The notes: a model not told the origin generated them from the letters alone. A stretch of 64,000 bases of DNA from Mesorhizobium sp. (GCF_023954305.1 NZ_JAMLIG010000001.1:434001-498000); one strand, 5' to 3'. Positions 1 to 9,835 are shown, counted from the first letter of the stretch. Numbers and translations: made by a program.

Positions 1-24
1 CTTTGTGGCGAGGGTTCGGATCAT
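1..24 (-). CDS. pgm: Probable phosphoglucomutase, first 8 codons only
   Basis: An ATG at 24-22 on the minus strand, four bases past the glgA stop codon, opens a frame reading MIRTLATK up to the window edge. In rhizobia and Agrobacterium the gene directly after glgA is pgm, whose product starts with a similar MIxT peptide and interconverts glucose-1-phosphate and glucose-6-phosphate, feeding GlgC. The sequence alone shows only eight residues, so the call rests on gene order and this short N-terminus. The ribosome binding site is weak, consistent with translational coupling to glgA. Confidence 0.45.
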
Positions 25-28
25 CTTG

Positions 29-1468
29 TCATCCAGCGGGAACGAGGGAACGGTAGAGGTCGGCATAGCGCGCGGCACTTCGGGTCCAGGAGACGTCGGA
101 CTTCATCCCCTGCTTCTGCAGGGCGGTCCAGGCCCTGCGGTCGCGATGCAGCGTCAACGACCGGCGCACCGCGATGCGCAGCGAGTCCGCATCGACCGGC
201 GAAAACTGCACGCCGGTGGCGACGCCGGCCGAAAGGGCTGCCTCGTTCGCGTCGATGACCGTGTCGGCAAGCCCGCCGGTGCGGGCGACGACGGGGATGC
301 AGCCGTAGCGCAGGGCGTAGAGCTGCGTCAGTCCGCACGGCTCGAAGCGCGACGGCACCAGGATCGCGTCGGATCCCGCCTGCATCAGGTGCGACAGCGG
401 CTCGTTGTAGCCGATGACGACGCCGATCCGCCCGGGATGCCGCGCCGCCGCGGACAGGAGCGCGCCTTCGAGACTGTGGTCGCCGGATCCGAGGATGGCG
501 AGTCGCGCGCCCATGGCGACCAGATCGTCGACGGCGGAAACGAGCACGTCCATGCCTTTCTGCCAGGTCAGCCGGCTGACCACGCAGAAGATCGGCTCCT
601 CGCTTCGCACCAGGCCGAAGCGCTCCTCGATCGCGCGCCGGTTTTTCGCCCGCGCGGCCAGCGTCTTCGCCGAATAGTTGGCGGCGAGATGCGGGTCGGT
701 CTGCGGGTCCCAGACATCCGTGTCGATGCCGTTGACGATGCCGTGCAGGACGTTGTCGCGCACCCTGACCAGTCCGTCGAGCCCCATGCCGAACTCCGGC
801 GTGCGGATCTCCAGCGCATAGGTCGGGCTCACCGTGGTAATCGCGTCGGCGAGCTGCAGTCCCGCCTTCAGGAAGCCGACGCCGCCGTAATATTCGACTC
901 CGTCGAGCGAAAGCGCTGCCCCCGGAAGGCCCAGTCCGGCGAAGATCGACATGGGGAACTGGCCCTGGAAGGCGAGATTGTGCACGGTCATCACCGTCGG
1001 CACCGGCCGCTTTCCGGTGAAGCGGATATAGGCTGGCGCCATGGCCGCCTGCCAGTCATGCGCATGCACGAGGTCCGGCAGATAGTCCTTGATCGCGCCG
1101 CCGGCGATCTCCGCAGCGGCCTTGCCGAGCGCGGCGAAGCGCTTCCAGTTGTCCTCCCAGTCATTGCCCGAGGCGTCGCCGTAGGCGCCACCCTTGCGGT
1201 CGTAGAGATGCGGGGCGTCGAGCAGCAGCAGGTCGAGGCCCGCCGCCTGCCCGGCAACCACCGTCGCCTTGCCACCGAAGAGATGATCGAACGTGGCAAC
1301 CGCCTTGCGTTTCTTCAGCTGCTCTGCGACGCCCGGATAGGCTGGCAGCAGGGTGCGCACCGACACGCCGTGCTGCGCGAGCGCCAGGGGCAGCGCGCCC
1401 GCGACATCGGCGAGGCCGCCCGTCTTGATCAGCGGAAAGACCTCGGAGGCGGCCGACAGAACCTGCAT
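29..1468 (-). CDS. glgA: Glycogen synthase (ADP-glucose type)
   Basis: GlgA transfers glucose from ADP-glucose to the non-reducing end of a growing alpha-1,4-glucan in the cytoplasm. The 479-residue product has the normal family length and two GT5 lobes. The N-terminal ADP-glucose motif KTGGLADV is at residues 15-22 and the C-terminal lobe carries SRFEPCGLTQLYALRYG, the catalytic Glu region, followed by RTGGLADTV. I chose the ATG at 1468; the preceding in-frame TTG adds one residue only. It is the fourth gene of a glgP-glgB-glgC-glgA-pgm unit, but a 209-bp gap with a palindromic repeat separates it from glgC, so its expression may be partly uncoupled. Identification is secure. Confidence 0.96.
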   Translation of the reverse strand: MQVLSAASEVFPLIKTGGLADVAGALPLALAQHGVSVRTLLPAYPGVAEQLKKRKAVATFDHLFGGKATVVAGQAAGLDLLLLDAPHLYDRKGGAYGDASGNDWEDNWKRFAALGKAAAEIAGGAIKDYLPDLVHAHDWQAAMAPAYIRFTGKRPVPTVMTVHNLAFQGQFPMSIFAGLGLPGAALSLDGVEYYGGVGFLKAGLQLADAITTVSPTYALEIRTPEFGMGLDGLVRVRDNVLHGIVNGIDTDVWDPQTDPHLAANYSAKTLAARAKNRRAIEERFGLVRSEEPIFCVVSRLTWQKGMDVLVSAVDDLVAMGARLAILGSGDHSLEGALLSAAARHPGRIGVVIGYNEPLSHLMQAGSDAILVPSRFEPCGLTQLYALRYGCIPVVARTGGLADTVIDANEAALSAGVATGVQFSPVDADSLRIAVRRSLTLHRDRRAWTALQKQGMKSDVSWTRSAARYADLYRSLVPAG

Positions 1469-1497
1469 CAAATCTCATTCCCCTCTTGCGCCAGGCA

Positions 1498-1662
1498 CCC
1501 CCTCACCCGGCCCCCGCTCCGCTCGGCCACCCTCTCCCCGAGGGGAGAGGAAGTGATCCAGCGCCGGCGCCAGCTTTCGGTGGAGATTGGTCGCAGCGCC
1601 GGCAATCCTCCTCTCCCCTCGGGGAGAGGGTGGCCGAGCGGAGCGGAGGCCGGGTGAGGGGG
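1498..1662. repeat. Mirrored pair of ~52-bp palindromic intergenic repeats
   Basis: Between glgC and glgA, a block at about 1498-1550 recurs as its reverse complement at about 1610-1662. Each copy contains a short perfect palindrome (CTCTCCCC-GAGGGGAGAG type) next to a TGGCCGAGCGGAGCGG segment. The spacer of about 60 bp has its own GCGCCGGC inverted matches. The two arms could fold into one very long hairpin in the transcript. Such elements are common in rhizobial intergenic regions (RPE/REP-like families). The position inside the glycogen operon suggests an effect on message stability or read-through. Confidence 0.85.
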
Positions 1663-1677
1663 AGGACGGTCCAAGGG

Positions 1678-2943
1678 CTAATGACTCTCAAGTCTGTCGA
1701 TCATCGGTTGGGTGATCAGGCACACGCCGCCTTCGGAGCGCCTGAAACGCTTCGCGTCAAGCTCCGGATCGAAGCCGACCGACAGACCCTCCGGAATCTT
1801 CACGCCGCGGTCGATCACGACCTTGCGCAACGTCGCATTGCGGCTGACGACGCAGTCCGGCAACACCACCGCCTCTTCGAGCGACGAGAACGAGTTCACC
1901 CTGACGCCGGTGAACAGCAGGCTTTTGCGCAGTGCCGCGCCCGAGATGATGCAGTCGCCCGACACCAGCGACGATACCGCGGTGCCCCGCCGGCCATCCT
2001 CGTCGTGCACGAACTTCGCCGGCGGCTTGATCTCGGCATAGGTCCAGACCGGCCAATCGCGGTCGTAGATATCGAGCTCCGGCGTGATGTCGGTCAGGTC
2101 GATATTCGCCTCCCAATAGGCGTCGATCGTGCCGACGTCGCGCCAGTAGGATTCGTTCTCCTGGTTGGAGCGCACGCAGGATTTGGCGAAGCGGTGCGCC
2201 ACCGCCTTCCCGTTCGCGACGATGTACGGAATGATGTCCTTGCCGAAATCGCGGCTCGAATTGGGGTCGGCGGCGTCGCGCCGCAGCTGGTCCATCAGGA
2301 ACTTCGTCTTGAAGACGTAAATTCCCATCGAGGCGAGCGCGAAATCCGGCTTGTCGGGGATGCCCGGCGGATCGGCCGGCTTTTCGACGAAGGAGATGAT
2401 GCGGTCCTTGTCGTCGACATGCATGACGCCGAAGCCGGTCGCCTCCATGCGCGGCACTTCGAGGCAGCCCACCGTCACGTCCGCGCCCATATCGACGTGC
2501 TGGCGCAGCATCAGCTCGTAGTCCATCTTGTAGATGTGGTCGCCGGCGAGGATCACCATGAATTCCGGACCGTAGGATTCGATGATGTCGATGTTCTGGA
2601 ACACGGCGTCCGCCGTCCCCTCGTACCATTGCGTCTCCGAGACGCGCTGGCTGGCGGGCAGAATGTCGAAGCTCTCGTTGCGCTCGGGGCGGAAGAAGTT
2701 CCAGCCGCGCTGCAGGTGGCGGATCAGCGAATGCGCCTTGTACTGCGTCGCCACGCCGATGCGGCGGATGCCGGAGTTCAGCGCATTGGACAGCGCGAAG
2801 TCGATGATGCGGGTCTTGCCGCCGAAATAGACCGCCGGCTTGGCGCGGAGATCTGTCAGTTCCTTCAGGCGGCTGCCGCGGCCGCCGGCCAGAACATAGG
2901 CCATGGCGTCGCGCGCCAGCGGCTGGGTGCGTTTGCTCACCAT
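1678..2943 (-). CDS. glgC: Glucose-1-phosphate adenylyltransferase
   Basis: GlgC makes ADP-glucose from ATP and glucose-1-phosphate, the committed and normally allosterically controlled step of glycogen synthesis. The 421-residue protein has the nucleotidyltransferase motif AGGRGSRLKELTDLRAKPA near residues 19-37, the substrate-binding FVEKP motif, and a C-terminal left-handed beta-helix half. The length matches the bacterial homotetrameric enzyme. It starts 19 bases after glgB ends, so the two are almost certainly cotranscribed. Confidence 0.97.
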   Translation of the reverse strand: MVSKRTQPLARDAMAYVLAGGRGSRLKELTDLRAKPAVYFGGKTRIIDFALSNALNSGIRRIGVATQYKAHSLIRHLQRGWNFFRPERNESFDILPASQRVSETQWYEGTADAVFQNIDIIESYGPEFMVILAGDHIYKMDYELMLRQHVDMGADVTVGCLEVPRMEATGFGVMHVDDKDRIISFVEKPADPPGIPDKPDFALASMGIYVFKTKFLMDQLRRDAADPNSSRDFGKDIIPYIVANGKAVAHRFAKSCVRSNQENESYWRDVGTIDAYWEANIDLTDITPELDIYDRDWPVWTYAEIKPPAKFVHDEDGRRGTAVSSLVSGDCIISGAALRKSLLFTGVRVNSFSSLEEAVVLPDCVVSRNATLRKVVIDRGVKIPEGLSVGFDPELDAKRFRRSEGGVCLITQPMIDRLESH

Positions 2944-2962
2944 TCACTCCTCCCTGTCTCCG

Positions 2963-5176
2963 TCATTGCGGATCGAACTCGAACATCAGCGTCGCCAGCG
3001 GCGGCAGCGTCACCTCTGCCGCCGCGCCTCCCCCGCCGTCAAAGGCCGTCACGCGACCGAAGTTCCCTGCGCCTGAGCCGCCGTAGAAACCCGCGTCGGT
3101 GTTCATGATCTCTCGCCACTCGCCCGCCCGCGGCAGCGGGATGCGATAGTTCTCGCGCCGCACCGGCGTGAAATTCGATACGACCGCCACCGGGTTCGCG
3201 CCGGGTGCGGAGCGCAGCCAGGCAAAGACCGAGTTTTGCCGGTCGTCGACGACGAGCCAGGAAAAGCCTTCCGGCTCGCAATCGCGCGCATGCAGCGCCG
3301 GCTTGGCGCGGTAGACATGGTTCAGGTCGCGCACCAGCTGCCGCATCCCCTCGTGCGGGCCAAACTGCAGCAGCTGCCAGTCGAGCGCTTTCGCCTCGTT
3401 CCACTCGGCGCGCTGGGCGAATTCCTGGCCCATGAACAGCAGCTTCTTGCCCGGATAGCCCCACATGAAGCCGTAGTAGGCGCGGAGCGTCGCAAATTTC
3501 TGCCAGTCGTCGCCCGCCATCTTGTTGAGCAGCGTGCCCTTGCCATGCACGACCTCGTCATGGCTCAGCGGCAGGACGAAGTTCTCCGAGAAGGCGTAGA
3601 GCAGGCCGAAGGTGATCTCGTCGTGATGGTGCTTGCGATGTACCGGCTCGCGGGCTAGATAGGCGAGCGTGTCGTGCATGAAGCCCATGTTCCACTTGAA
3701 GCCGAAGCCGAGTCCGCCCTCGTAGACCGGCTGCGACACTTTCGGCCAGGAGGTTGATTCCTCGGCGATCGTCATCACGCCCGGATGCTGGCCGTAGACG
3801 GCCTTGTTCATGTCCTGCAGAAAGGCGACCGCCTCGAGGTTTTCGCGCCCGCCCTTTTCGTTGGGGATCCATTCGCCTGCCTTGCGCGAATAGTCGAGGT
3901 AGAGCATCGAGGCCACCGCATCGACCCTCAGCCCGTCAAGATGGTATTTCTCCGCCCAGTAGAGCGCGTTGTTGATCAGGTAGGATTTCACCTCGCGACG
4001 ACCGAAATTGTAGATCGCCGTGTTCCAGTCGGGATGGAAGCCCTTGCGCGGGTCGGCATGCTCGTAGAGCGCCGTGCCGTCGAACAGCGCCAGCCCGTGC
4101 GCGTCGGTCGGAAAATGCGCGGGCACCCAGTCCAGGATGATGCCGATCCCTGCCCGGTGAGCGCCGTCGACGAAGCGGGCGAACCCTTCCGGCTCGCCGA
4201 AACGCGCCGTCGGCGCATAGAGGCCTGTCGTCTGGTAGCCCCAGGACGGATCGTAGGGATGTTCGGTGATCGGCAGGAACTCGATATGGGTGAAGCCCAT
4301 GTCGGCGACGTAGGGGATCAGCCGGTCGGCGAGTTCGTCCCACGACAGGAAGGTGCCGTCGTCGCGGCGCTGCCACGAGCCGGCATGGACCTCGTAGGTC
4401 GAGATCGCCTGGCGGCGGATGTCGACGCTGCGCCAGAAGTCGCGATGCGCCTGATCGCCCCAATCATGCGCCAGCGGCTTCTCGGTGACCGAGGCGGTCG
4501 CCGGCCTGAGTTCGGAGCGGAAGGCGAAGGGATCGGCTTTCAGCGGCACCGTCTTGCCGTTGGCGGCGATGATCTCGTATTTGTAGGGATGGCCGGCGCC
4601 GATGTCCGGCACGAACACTTCCCAGATGCCGACGTCCTTGCGCAGGCGCATCACGTGCCGCCGGCCGTCCCATTCGTTGAAGTCGCCGACGACCGAGACG
4701 CGTTTCGCATTCGGCGCCCAGACGGCGAAATGAACGCCCGCCGCCCCCTCATGCTCGATCAGGTGAGCGCCGAGCTTGTCGAAGAGCCTGAGATGCGAGC
4801 CCTCTGCGATGTAGTAGTCGTCCATCGGGCCGAGCACCGGGCCGAAGGAATAGGGATCGGTCGCCCACCAGTCGCCGCCCTCGTTGGCCGCGCGATATTT
4901 CACCGGCTGCCGTTTCTTGAGACGCACCCCGCCCTCGAAGAACCCCGCCCCATGCCGCGACTGCAACGCTCCGCACGGCGTTCCGTCGAGGGTGAAGGCT
5001 TCGACGGTCCCGGCATGCGGGATGAAGCAGCGGGCGAGGAAGCCCTTTCCGGCGGGGTGGACGCCAAGCACAGCGAACGGGTCGCCATGCGTGCCGGACA
5101 CGATCGCCTCGACGTCGCCGGCCGATACACGGCCCGCGTCACCGGGCGCCGCCGCACTGGGGGTCTTCCTCCTCAT
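2963..5176 (-). CDS. glgB: 1,4-alpha-glucan branching enzyme
   Basis: GlgB cuts alpha-1,4 chains and rejoins them as alpha-1,6 branches. The 737-residue product has the usual layout: an N-terminal CBM48-like region (FAVWAPNAKRVSVVGDFNEW), a GH13 catalytic barrel and a C-terminal beta domain. Catalytic elements are visible: DGLRVDAVASMLY with the nucleophile Asp, the acid Glu in TIAEEST, and the transition-state Asp in LSHDEVVHGKGTL. It lies between glgP and glgC with short gaps (54 and 19 bases). The first 20 or so residues are Ala/Gly rich and the exact start could be slightly downstream. Confidence 0.96.
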   Translation of the reverse strand: MRRKTPSAAAPGDAGRVSAGDVEAIVSGTHGDPFAVLGVHPAGKGFLARCFIPHAGTVEAFTLDGTPCGALQSRHGAGFFEGGVRLKKRQPVKYRAANEGGDWWATDPYSFGPVLGPMDDYYIAEGSHLRLFDKLGAHLIEHEGAAGVHFAVWAPNAKRVSVVGDFNEWDGRRHVMRLRKDVGIWEVFVPDIGAGHPYKYEIIAANGKTVPLKADPFAFRSELRPATASVTEKPLAHDWGDQAHRDFWRSVDIRRQAISTYEVHAGSWQRRDDGTFLSWDELADRLIPYVADMGFTHIEFLPITEHPYDPSWGYQTTGLYAPTARFGEPEGFARFVDGAHRAGIGIILDWVPAHFPTDAHGLALFDGTALYEHADPRKGFHPDWNTAIYNFGRREVKSYLINNALYWAEKYHLDGLRVDAVASMLYLDYSRKAGEWIPNEKGGRENLEAVAFLQDMNKAVYGQHPGVMTIAEESTSWPKVSQPVYEGGLGFGFKWNMGFMHDTLAYLAREPVHRKHHHDEITFGLLYAFSENFVLPLSHDEVVHGKGTLLNKMAGDDWQKFATLRAYYGFMWGYPGKKLLFMGQEFAQRAEWNEAKALDWQLLQFGPHEGMRQLVRDLNHVYRAKPALHARDCEPEGFSWLVVDDRQNSVFAWLRSAPGANPVAVVSNFTPVRRENYRIPLPRAGEWREIMNTDAGFYGGSGAGNFGRVTAFDGGGGAAAEVTLPPLATLMFEFDPQ

Positions 5177-5230
5177 ACGCCTCGTCTGCCCCCTTGCCCG
5201 GTATTCTGCGCCCAGATCGTCGCTCCGCGA

Positions 5231-7699
5231 TCAGACGGGCACGTTCCAGATCTCCCGCGCATATTGCCTGATGGTTCGGTCGGACGAGAAGAAGGCCATC
5301 CGCGCCGTATTGTGAACCGCCTTGGACAGCCATTGCGGACTGTCGCGCCACAGTTCATCGACGTCGCGCTGTGCCTTGCAGAAGGCGTCGAAATCGGCGG
5401 CGACCATGAACCAGTCGTGGCCATAGATCCCGTTGATGAGATCACGGTAGCGCTGCGGATCATCGGGCGAGAAGACGCCGGAGGAGATCGCAGACAGCGC
5501 CTGCGACAGTTCCGGCGATCCCTCGATGATCTCGCGCGGGTTGTAGCCGCCCTCGCGGCGGGCGGCGACGTCCTGGGCGGTCAGGCCGAAGATGACGATG
5601 TTGTCGTCGCCGACGCATTCCTTGATCTCGACATTGGCGCCGTCGAGCGTGCCGATGGTGATCGCGCCGTTGAGCGCGAACTTCATGTTGCCGGTGCCCG
5701 ACGCCTCCAGCCCCGCCGTCGAGATCTGCTCCGACAGGTCGGCCGAGGGCACCATCACCTCCGCCATGGAGACATTGTAGTTCGGCATGAACACGACCTT
5801 CAGCAGCCCCCTGACCGACGGGTCGCTGTTGATCACCCGCGCGACGTCGTTGGCGAGCTTTATGATCAGCTTGGCGTTGTGGTAGCTCGATGCCGCCTTG
5901 CCGCCGAACAGCTTCACCCGCGGCACCCAGTCCTTCTCGGGATTGCTGCGGATCTGGTCGTAGAGGGCGACCGCCTCGAGGATGTTCAAAAGCTGGCGCT
6001 TGTATTCGTGGATGCGCTTGATCTGGATGTCGAACATGGCCGACGGGTCGATCCGCACGCCCGTGCGCTCGTGCGCGAGCGTCGCCATCCGCGCCTTGTT
6101 CGCCCGCTTCACCGCCGCGAATTTTTCCCGAAACGCGGCATCGTCGGCGAATTTGTCCAGGTCCGCGATCTTCTCGATATCGTCGAGGAAGGCATCGCCG
6201 ATCGCCTCGCGCACCAGCTCCGTCAGGCCCGGATTGGCCTGCATCATCCAGCGCCGCGGCGTAATACCGTTGGTCTTGTTGTTGATCCGGCCCGGATAGA
6301 GCTGGTGCAGGTCATGAAACACCGTCTGCTTCATCAGGTCGGTGTGCAGCGCCGAGACGCCGTTGACGCTGTGGGAACCGGCGAAAGCGAGATTGCCCAT
6401 GCGCACCCGCCGCTCGCCGTCCTCTCCGATCAGCGAGATCGAGCGGATGTGCGCATCGTCGAAACCGTCCGTCGCACGCGCCTCGTGCAGAACCTGCGCG
6501 TTGATCGCGTAGACGATCTGCATATGGCGCGGCAGGATGCGCTCGAACACCGTGACCGGCCAGCTTTCCAGCGCCTCGGGCAGCAGCGTGTGGTTGGTAT
6601 AGGCGAAGGTGCGCTTGGCGATGTCCCAGGCGGTGTCGAAATCGTGCCCGTGCACGTCCATCAGGAGGCGCATCAATTCCGGCACGGCGATCGCCGGATG
6701 CGTGTCGTTCATGTGGATCGCCGCCTTGTCGGGCAGCGAGAGCAGGTCGCCGTACTGCGTCAGATGGCGGTGGATGATGTCCTGGAGCGAGGCGGCGGAA
6801 AAGAAATACTCCTGCCGCAGCCGCAACTCCTGGCCTTCGATATGCGAATCCGCCGGATAGAGGACGCGGGTCAGCGCCTCCGCCATGTTGCTCTCGCGCA
6901 GCGCGCCGATATGGTCGCCGGCGTTGAAGGCGGTCAGCATGATCGGATCGACCGGCAGCGCCGACCACAGCCTGAGCGTATTGACGCGCGCGCCCTTCCA
7001 CCCCACCACCGGCGTGTCGTAGGCGACGGCGATGACGCTGTGGTTGGGCTTCCACACATGCCGCTCCAGCCGTCCCTTGGCGTCGGTGACCGACTCGACC
7101 GTGCCGCCGAAGCCGATCTCGATCGAGCGCTCGCGCCGTTCGAATTCCCACGGATTGCCGTGGTCGAGCCAGGTTTCGGGCAGTTCGACCTGCCATCCGT
7201 CGGAGAATTCCTGGCGGAACAGGCCGTGGACATAGCGGATGCCGTAGCCGTGGGCGGGCACGCCGACGGTCGCCATGCTTTCCATGAAACAGGCCGCCAG
7301 GCGCCCGAGGCCGCCATTGCCGAGCGCGGCGTCCGGTTCGAGCGCGGCGATGGTCTCGATGTCGACGCCGAGCGAGGCCAGCGCCTTGCGCATGTCGTCG
7401 AGCATGCCGATGTTGGAAAAGGCGTCGCGCATCAGCCGGCCGATGAGAAACTCCATCGACAGGTAATAGACCCGCTTCGCCTTGGTGTCGTAGGCGGCCT
7501 TGGTGGATTCGATCCAGCGCTCGATGACGCGGTCGCGCACCACCTGGATCGACGCCGTCAGCCAGTCGTGCCTTGTCGCCACCGACGCGTTCTTGCCGAT
7601 GCGATAGGTCAGGCAGTAGAGGATTTCCTTGGCGAGATCCGCCGGATCGCTGCTCTTCAGGGAAGGTCTGGGAAGTTCGGTCGTCATCGCCCGGTTCAT
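5231..7699 (-). CDS. glgP: Glycogen phosphorylase
   Basis: GlgP releases glucose-1-phosphate from glycogen by phosphorolysis, using pyridoxal phosphate. The preferred ATG at 7699 is preceded by GAGGG five bases upstream and gives 822 residues, typical of the family; an upstream in-frame ATG at 7777 would add 26 unconserved residues. Landmarks include GNGGLGRLAACFMES, the glucan-site region, and near the C-terminus EASGTGNMKFALNGA, which carries the PLP-binding Lys. It is the first gene of the glycogen operon, so breakdown and synthesis enzymes share a transcript. Confidence 0.96.
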   Translation of the reverse strand: MNRAMTTELPRPSLKSSDPADLAKEILYCLTYRIGKNASVATRHDWLTASIQVVRDRVIERWIESTKAAYDTKAKRVYYLSMEFLIGRLMRDAFSNIGMLDDMRKALASLGVDIETIAALEPDAALGNGGLGRLAACFMESMATVGVPAHGYGIRYVHGLFRQEFSDGWQVELPETWLDHGNPWEFERRERSIEIGFGGTVESVTDAKGRLERHVWKPNHSVIAVAYDTPVVGWKGARVNTLRLWSALPVDPIMLTAFNAGDHIGALRESNMAEALTRVLYPADSHIEGQELRLRQEYFFSAASLQDIIHRHLTQYGDLLSLPDKAAIHMNDTHPAIAVPELMRLLMDVHGHDFDTAWDIAKRTFAYTNHTLLPEALESWPVTVFERILPRHMQIVYAINAQVLHEARATDGFDDAHIRSISLIGEDGERRVRMGNLAFAGSHSVNGVSALHTDLMKQTVFHDLHQLYPGRINNKTNGITPRRWMMQANPGLTELVREAIGDAFLDDIEKIADLDKFADDAAFREKFAAVKRANKARMATLAHERTGVRIDPSAMFDIQIKRIHEYKRQLLNILEAVALYDQIRSNPEKDWVPRVKLFGGKAASSYHNAKLIIKLANDVARVINSDPSVRGLLKVVFMPNYNVSMAEVMVPSADLSEQISTAGLEASGTGNMKFALNGAITIGTLDGANVEIKECVGDDNIVIFGLTAQDVAARREGGYNPREIIEGSPELSQALSAISSGVFSPDDPQRYRDLINGIYGHDWFMVAADFDAFCKAQRDVDELWRDSPQWLSKAVHNTARMAFFSSDRTIRQYAREIWNVPV

Positions 7700-7821
7700 G
7701 GTCGCCCTCGTGTCGGAAACGGCGGACCCCTCGGCCGCCTGCCGCTCCAGGTTTCCTGCACTCCTCCCGACAGTCATGCTAGCGGCGAAACTGCGGAATA
7801 CAAACGGTATTCTTCAGGGCG

Positions 7822-8604
7822 TCACGCCGCCAGCGCATCCTCCGGCGGCTTCTTCGCCCCGGTCATCAGCGCCACGGCATCCGACATCGAGATCTGCTTC
7901 GGATCGACCACGCAGAGCCGGCGGCCAAGCCGGTGGATGTGGATGCGGTCGGCGACCTCGAAGACATGCGGCATGTTGTGCGAGATCAGCACGATCGGCA
8001 CGCCGCGGCGGCGCACGTCGAGGATCAGTTCCAGCACGCGGCGCGATTCCTTGACGCCGAGCGCCGCCGTCGGCTCGTCCATGATGATGACCTTGGAGCC
8101 GAAGGCGGCGGCGCGCGCCACCGCCACGCCCTGGCGCTGGCCGCCCGACAGCGTCTCCACCGCCTGGCCGATGTTCTGGATGGTCATCAGGCCAAGTTCG
8201 CTGAGCTTGTCGCGCGCCCGCTTTTCCATCGCCGGCCGGTCGAGCATCCGCATCCACTGGCCGAGGAAGCCCGGCCGCCTGATTTCGCGGCCGAGGAACA
8301 TGTTGTCGGCGATCGACAGCGCCGGCGACAGCGCAAGGTTCTGGTAGACGGTCTCGATGCCGGCGGCGCGCGCCTCCATCGGCGACTTGAAGGAGACCTT
8401 CTCGCCCTCCAGTTCGATCTCGCCCTCGTCGGGCGTGACCGCCCCGGAGATCGCCTTGATCAGCGAGGATTTACCGGCGCCGTTGTCGCCGATCACGGCG
8501 AGGATCTCGCCGTGGTTGAGGTCGAAATCGGCCTGGTCGAGCGCGGTGACGCGGCCGTAGCGCTTGACCAGCCCGCGGGCGGTGAGGATGGGTTTTCCGG
8601 ACAT
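7822..8604 (-). CDS. frcA: Fructose-type sugar ABC transporter, ATP-binding protein
   Basis: This 260-residue cytoplasmic ATPase powers the FrcBCA importer. It has one nucleotide-binding domain, as in FrcA and unlike the double-domain RbsA/XylG proteins: Walker A GDNGAGKSS, signature LSGGQRQGVAVARA and Walker B VIIMDEPTAAL. Its ATG at 8604 overlaps the frcC stop codon by one base (TGATG), which implies translational coupling. It is the last gene of the transporter operon, followed after 122 bases by glgP on the same strand. Confidence 0.9.
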   Translation of the reverse strand: MSGKPILTARGLVKRYGRVTALDQADFDLNHGEILAVIGDNGAGKSSLIKAISGAVTPDEGEIELEGEKVSFKSPMEARAAGIETVYQNLALSPALSIADNMFLGREIRRPGFLGQWMRMLDRPAMEKRARDKLSELGLMTIQNIGQAVETLSGGQRQGVAVARAAAFGSKVIIMDEPTAALGVKESRRVLELILDVRRRGVPIVLISHNMPHVFEVADRIHIHRLGRRLCVVDPKQISMSDAVALMTGAKKPPEDALAA

Positions 8605-9686
8605 CAGCCTGCAACCTTTCTGATCCACTGGTCGATGGCGACCGCCGCGATGATGAGCACGCCGATGAGGAGATAGGTCCACTGCGGGTCTGTCCCCCAC
8701 AGTCTGAGGCCGAGCGAGAACACGCCGACGATCAGCGCTCCGAACAGCATGCCGAGGATCGATCCGCGTCCGCCAAACAGCGAGATGCCGCCGATGACGA
8801 CCGCGGTGATCGATTCGATGTTGGCGAACTGCCCGGCCGTCGGCGACACCGAGCCCAGCCGTCCGATCAGCGCCCAGCCGGCCAGCGCGCAGATCAGGCC
8901 CGACAGCACATAGACCGAGACCAGCATCGGCTTCACCCGCACGCCGGCGAGTTCGGCCGCGTCCGGATCGTCGCCGATGGCGTAGACGTGCCGGCCATAG
9001 GCGGTGTGGTTGAGGATGTACCAGAGGACGATGACCAGGACGATCATCGTCACGACGCCCAGCGTGAAGACGGCGCCGCCGACCCTGAAGCTTGAGCCAA
9101 AGAGCTGCAGCAGCGGCGCCTGCGCCTCGAGATCCTGGCTGCGGATCGTCTCGTTGGCCGAATAGAGGAAGTTGGTGGCGAGGATGATCTGCCAGGTGCC
9201 CAGCGTGACTATGAAGGGCGGCAGCTTCCAGTAGGCAACCAGCACGCCGTTGATCCAGCCGCACAGCGCACCCACGACAAAGCCGCAGAGCACCGCGATT
9301 GACGGCGGCAGACCGTAGCGGAAGGCGAACTGGCCCATCACCACCGACGACAGCACCATGATCGCGCCGACCGACAGGTCGATGCCGGCGGTGAGGATCA
9401 CTAGCGTCTGCGCCGCCCCCACGATGCCGACGATCGCCACCTGCTGCAGGATTAGCGTCATCGTGAAAGCGGAGAAGAACTTCGATCCGAGGATGATGCC
9501 GAAGGCGGCGAGCGACAGCACGAGCACGATCAGCGGCACTGCCGCCGGATTGCCGTGCAGGAAGTGCTGCGCCTTCTGGACGGGGCCTCGGTCGTGTCCG
9601 TCGAACGAGGCGACGGTCTTGGCGCTGTCGACCAGTACTTTCTCGAATTCCTGCGACGGCTGCGAAGCCGGTGCCGTGTCGGCCAT
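8604..9686 (-). CDS. frcC: Fructose-type sugar ABC transporter, permease
   Basis: This is the membrane channel of the importer, 360 residues with about ten hydrophobic segments and the BPD_transp_2 (RbsC/XylH) signature region IGGISLFGGRGSILGMLFGA near the C-terminus. The N-terminal 50 residues are hydrophilic and cytoplasmic. I chose the ATG at 9686 because it has a strong GGGAGGAG site six bases upstream; the ATG at 9716 has none. It is separated from frcB by 443 bases that contain duplicated hairpin repeats, and is fused by overlap to frcA. Confidence 0.9.
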   Translation of the reverse strand: MADTAPASQPSQEFEKVLVDSAKTVASFDGHDRGPVQKAQHFLHGNPAAVPLIVLVLSLAAFGIILGSKFFSAFTMTLILQQVAIVGIVGAAQTLVILTAGIDLSVGAIMVLSSVVMGQFAFRYGLPPSIAVLCGFVVGALCGWINGVLVAYWKLPPFIVTLGTWQIILATNFLYSANETIRSQDLEAQAPLLQLFGSSFRVGGAVFTLGVVTMIVLVIVLWYILNHTAYGRHVYAIGDDPDAAELAGVRVKPMLVSVYVLSGLICALAGWALIGRLGSVSPTAGQFANIESITAVVIGGISLFGGRGSILGMLFGALIVGVFSLGLRLWGTDPQWTYLLIGVLIIAAVAIDQWIRKVAG

Positions 9687-9835
9687 CGTGGCCTCCTCCC
9701 TGATGCCGCCCCTCAACCGGGCGATCGGATCGCCCCGGGCGCCGCCCGGGGAAGGTTTTCGGTCATGGTCTGCCTGGCCGTGGCGGGAATCAAGCCCGCT
9801 GACGCCTGCACTTTCGCGCTTCCCCTCCCCCTTGC

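Noticed and set aside
5..3108. Long plus-strand open frames opposite glgA and glgC
   Set aside because: Same GC-driven antisense artefact; they cross the palindromic repeat and have no ribosome site or family match.
3785..8347. A 1520-codon plus-strand open frame opposite glgB, glgP and frcA
   Set aside because: It is antisense to three secure genes, Arg/Asp/His/Val rich as expected from the complement of GC-rich codons, and has no recognisable domain.
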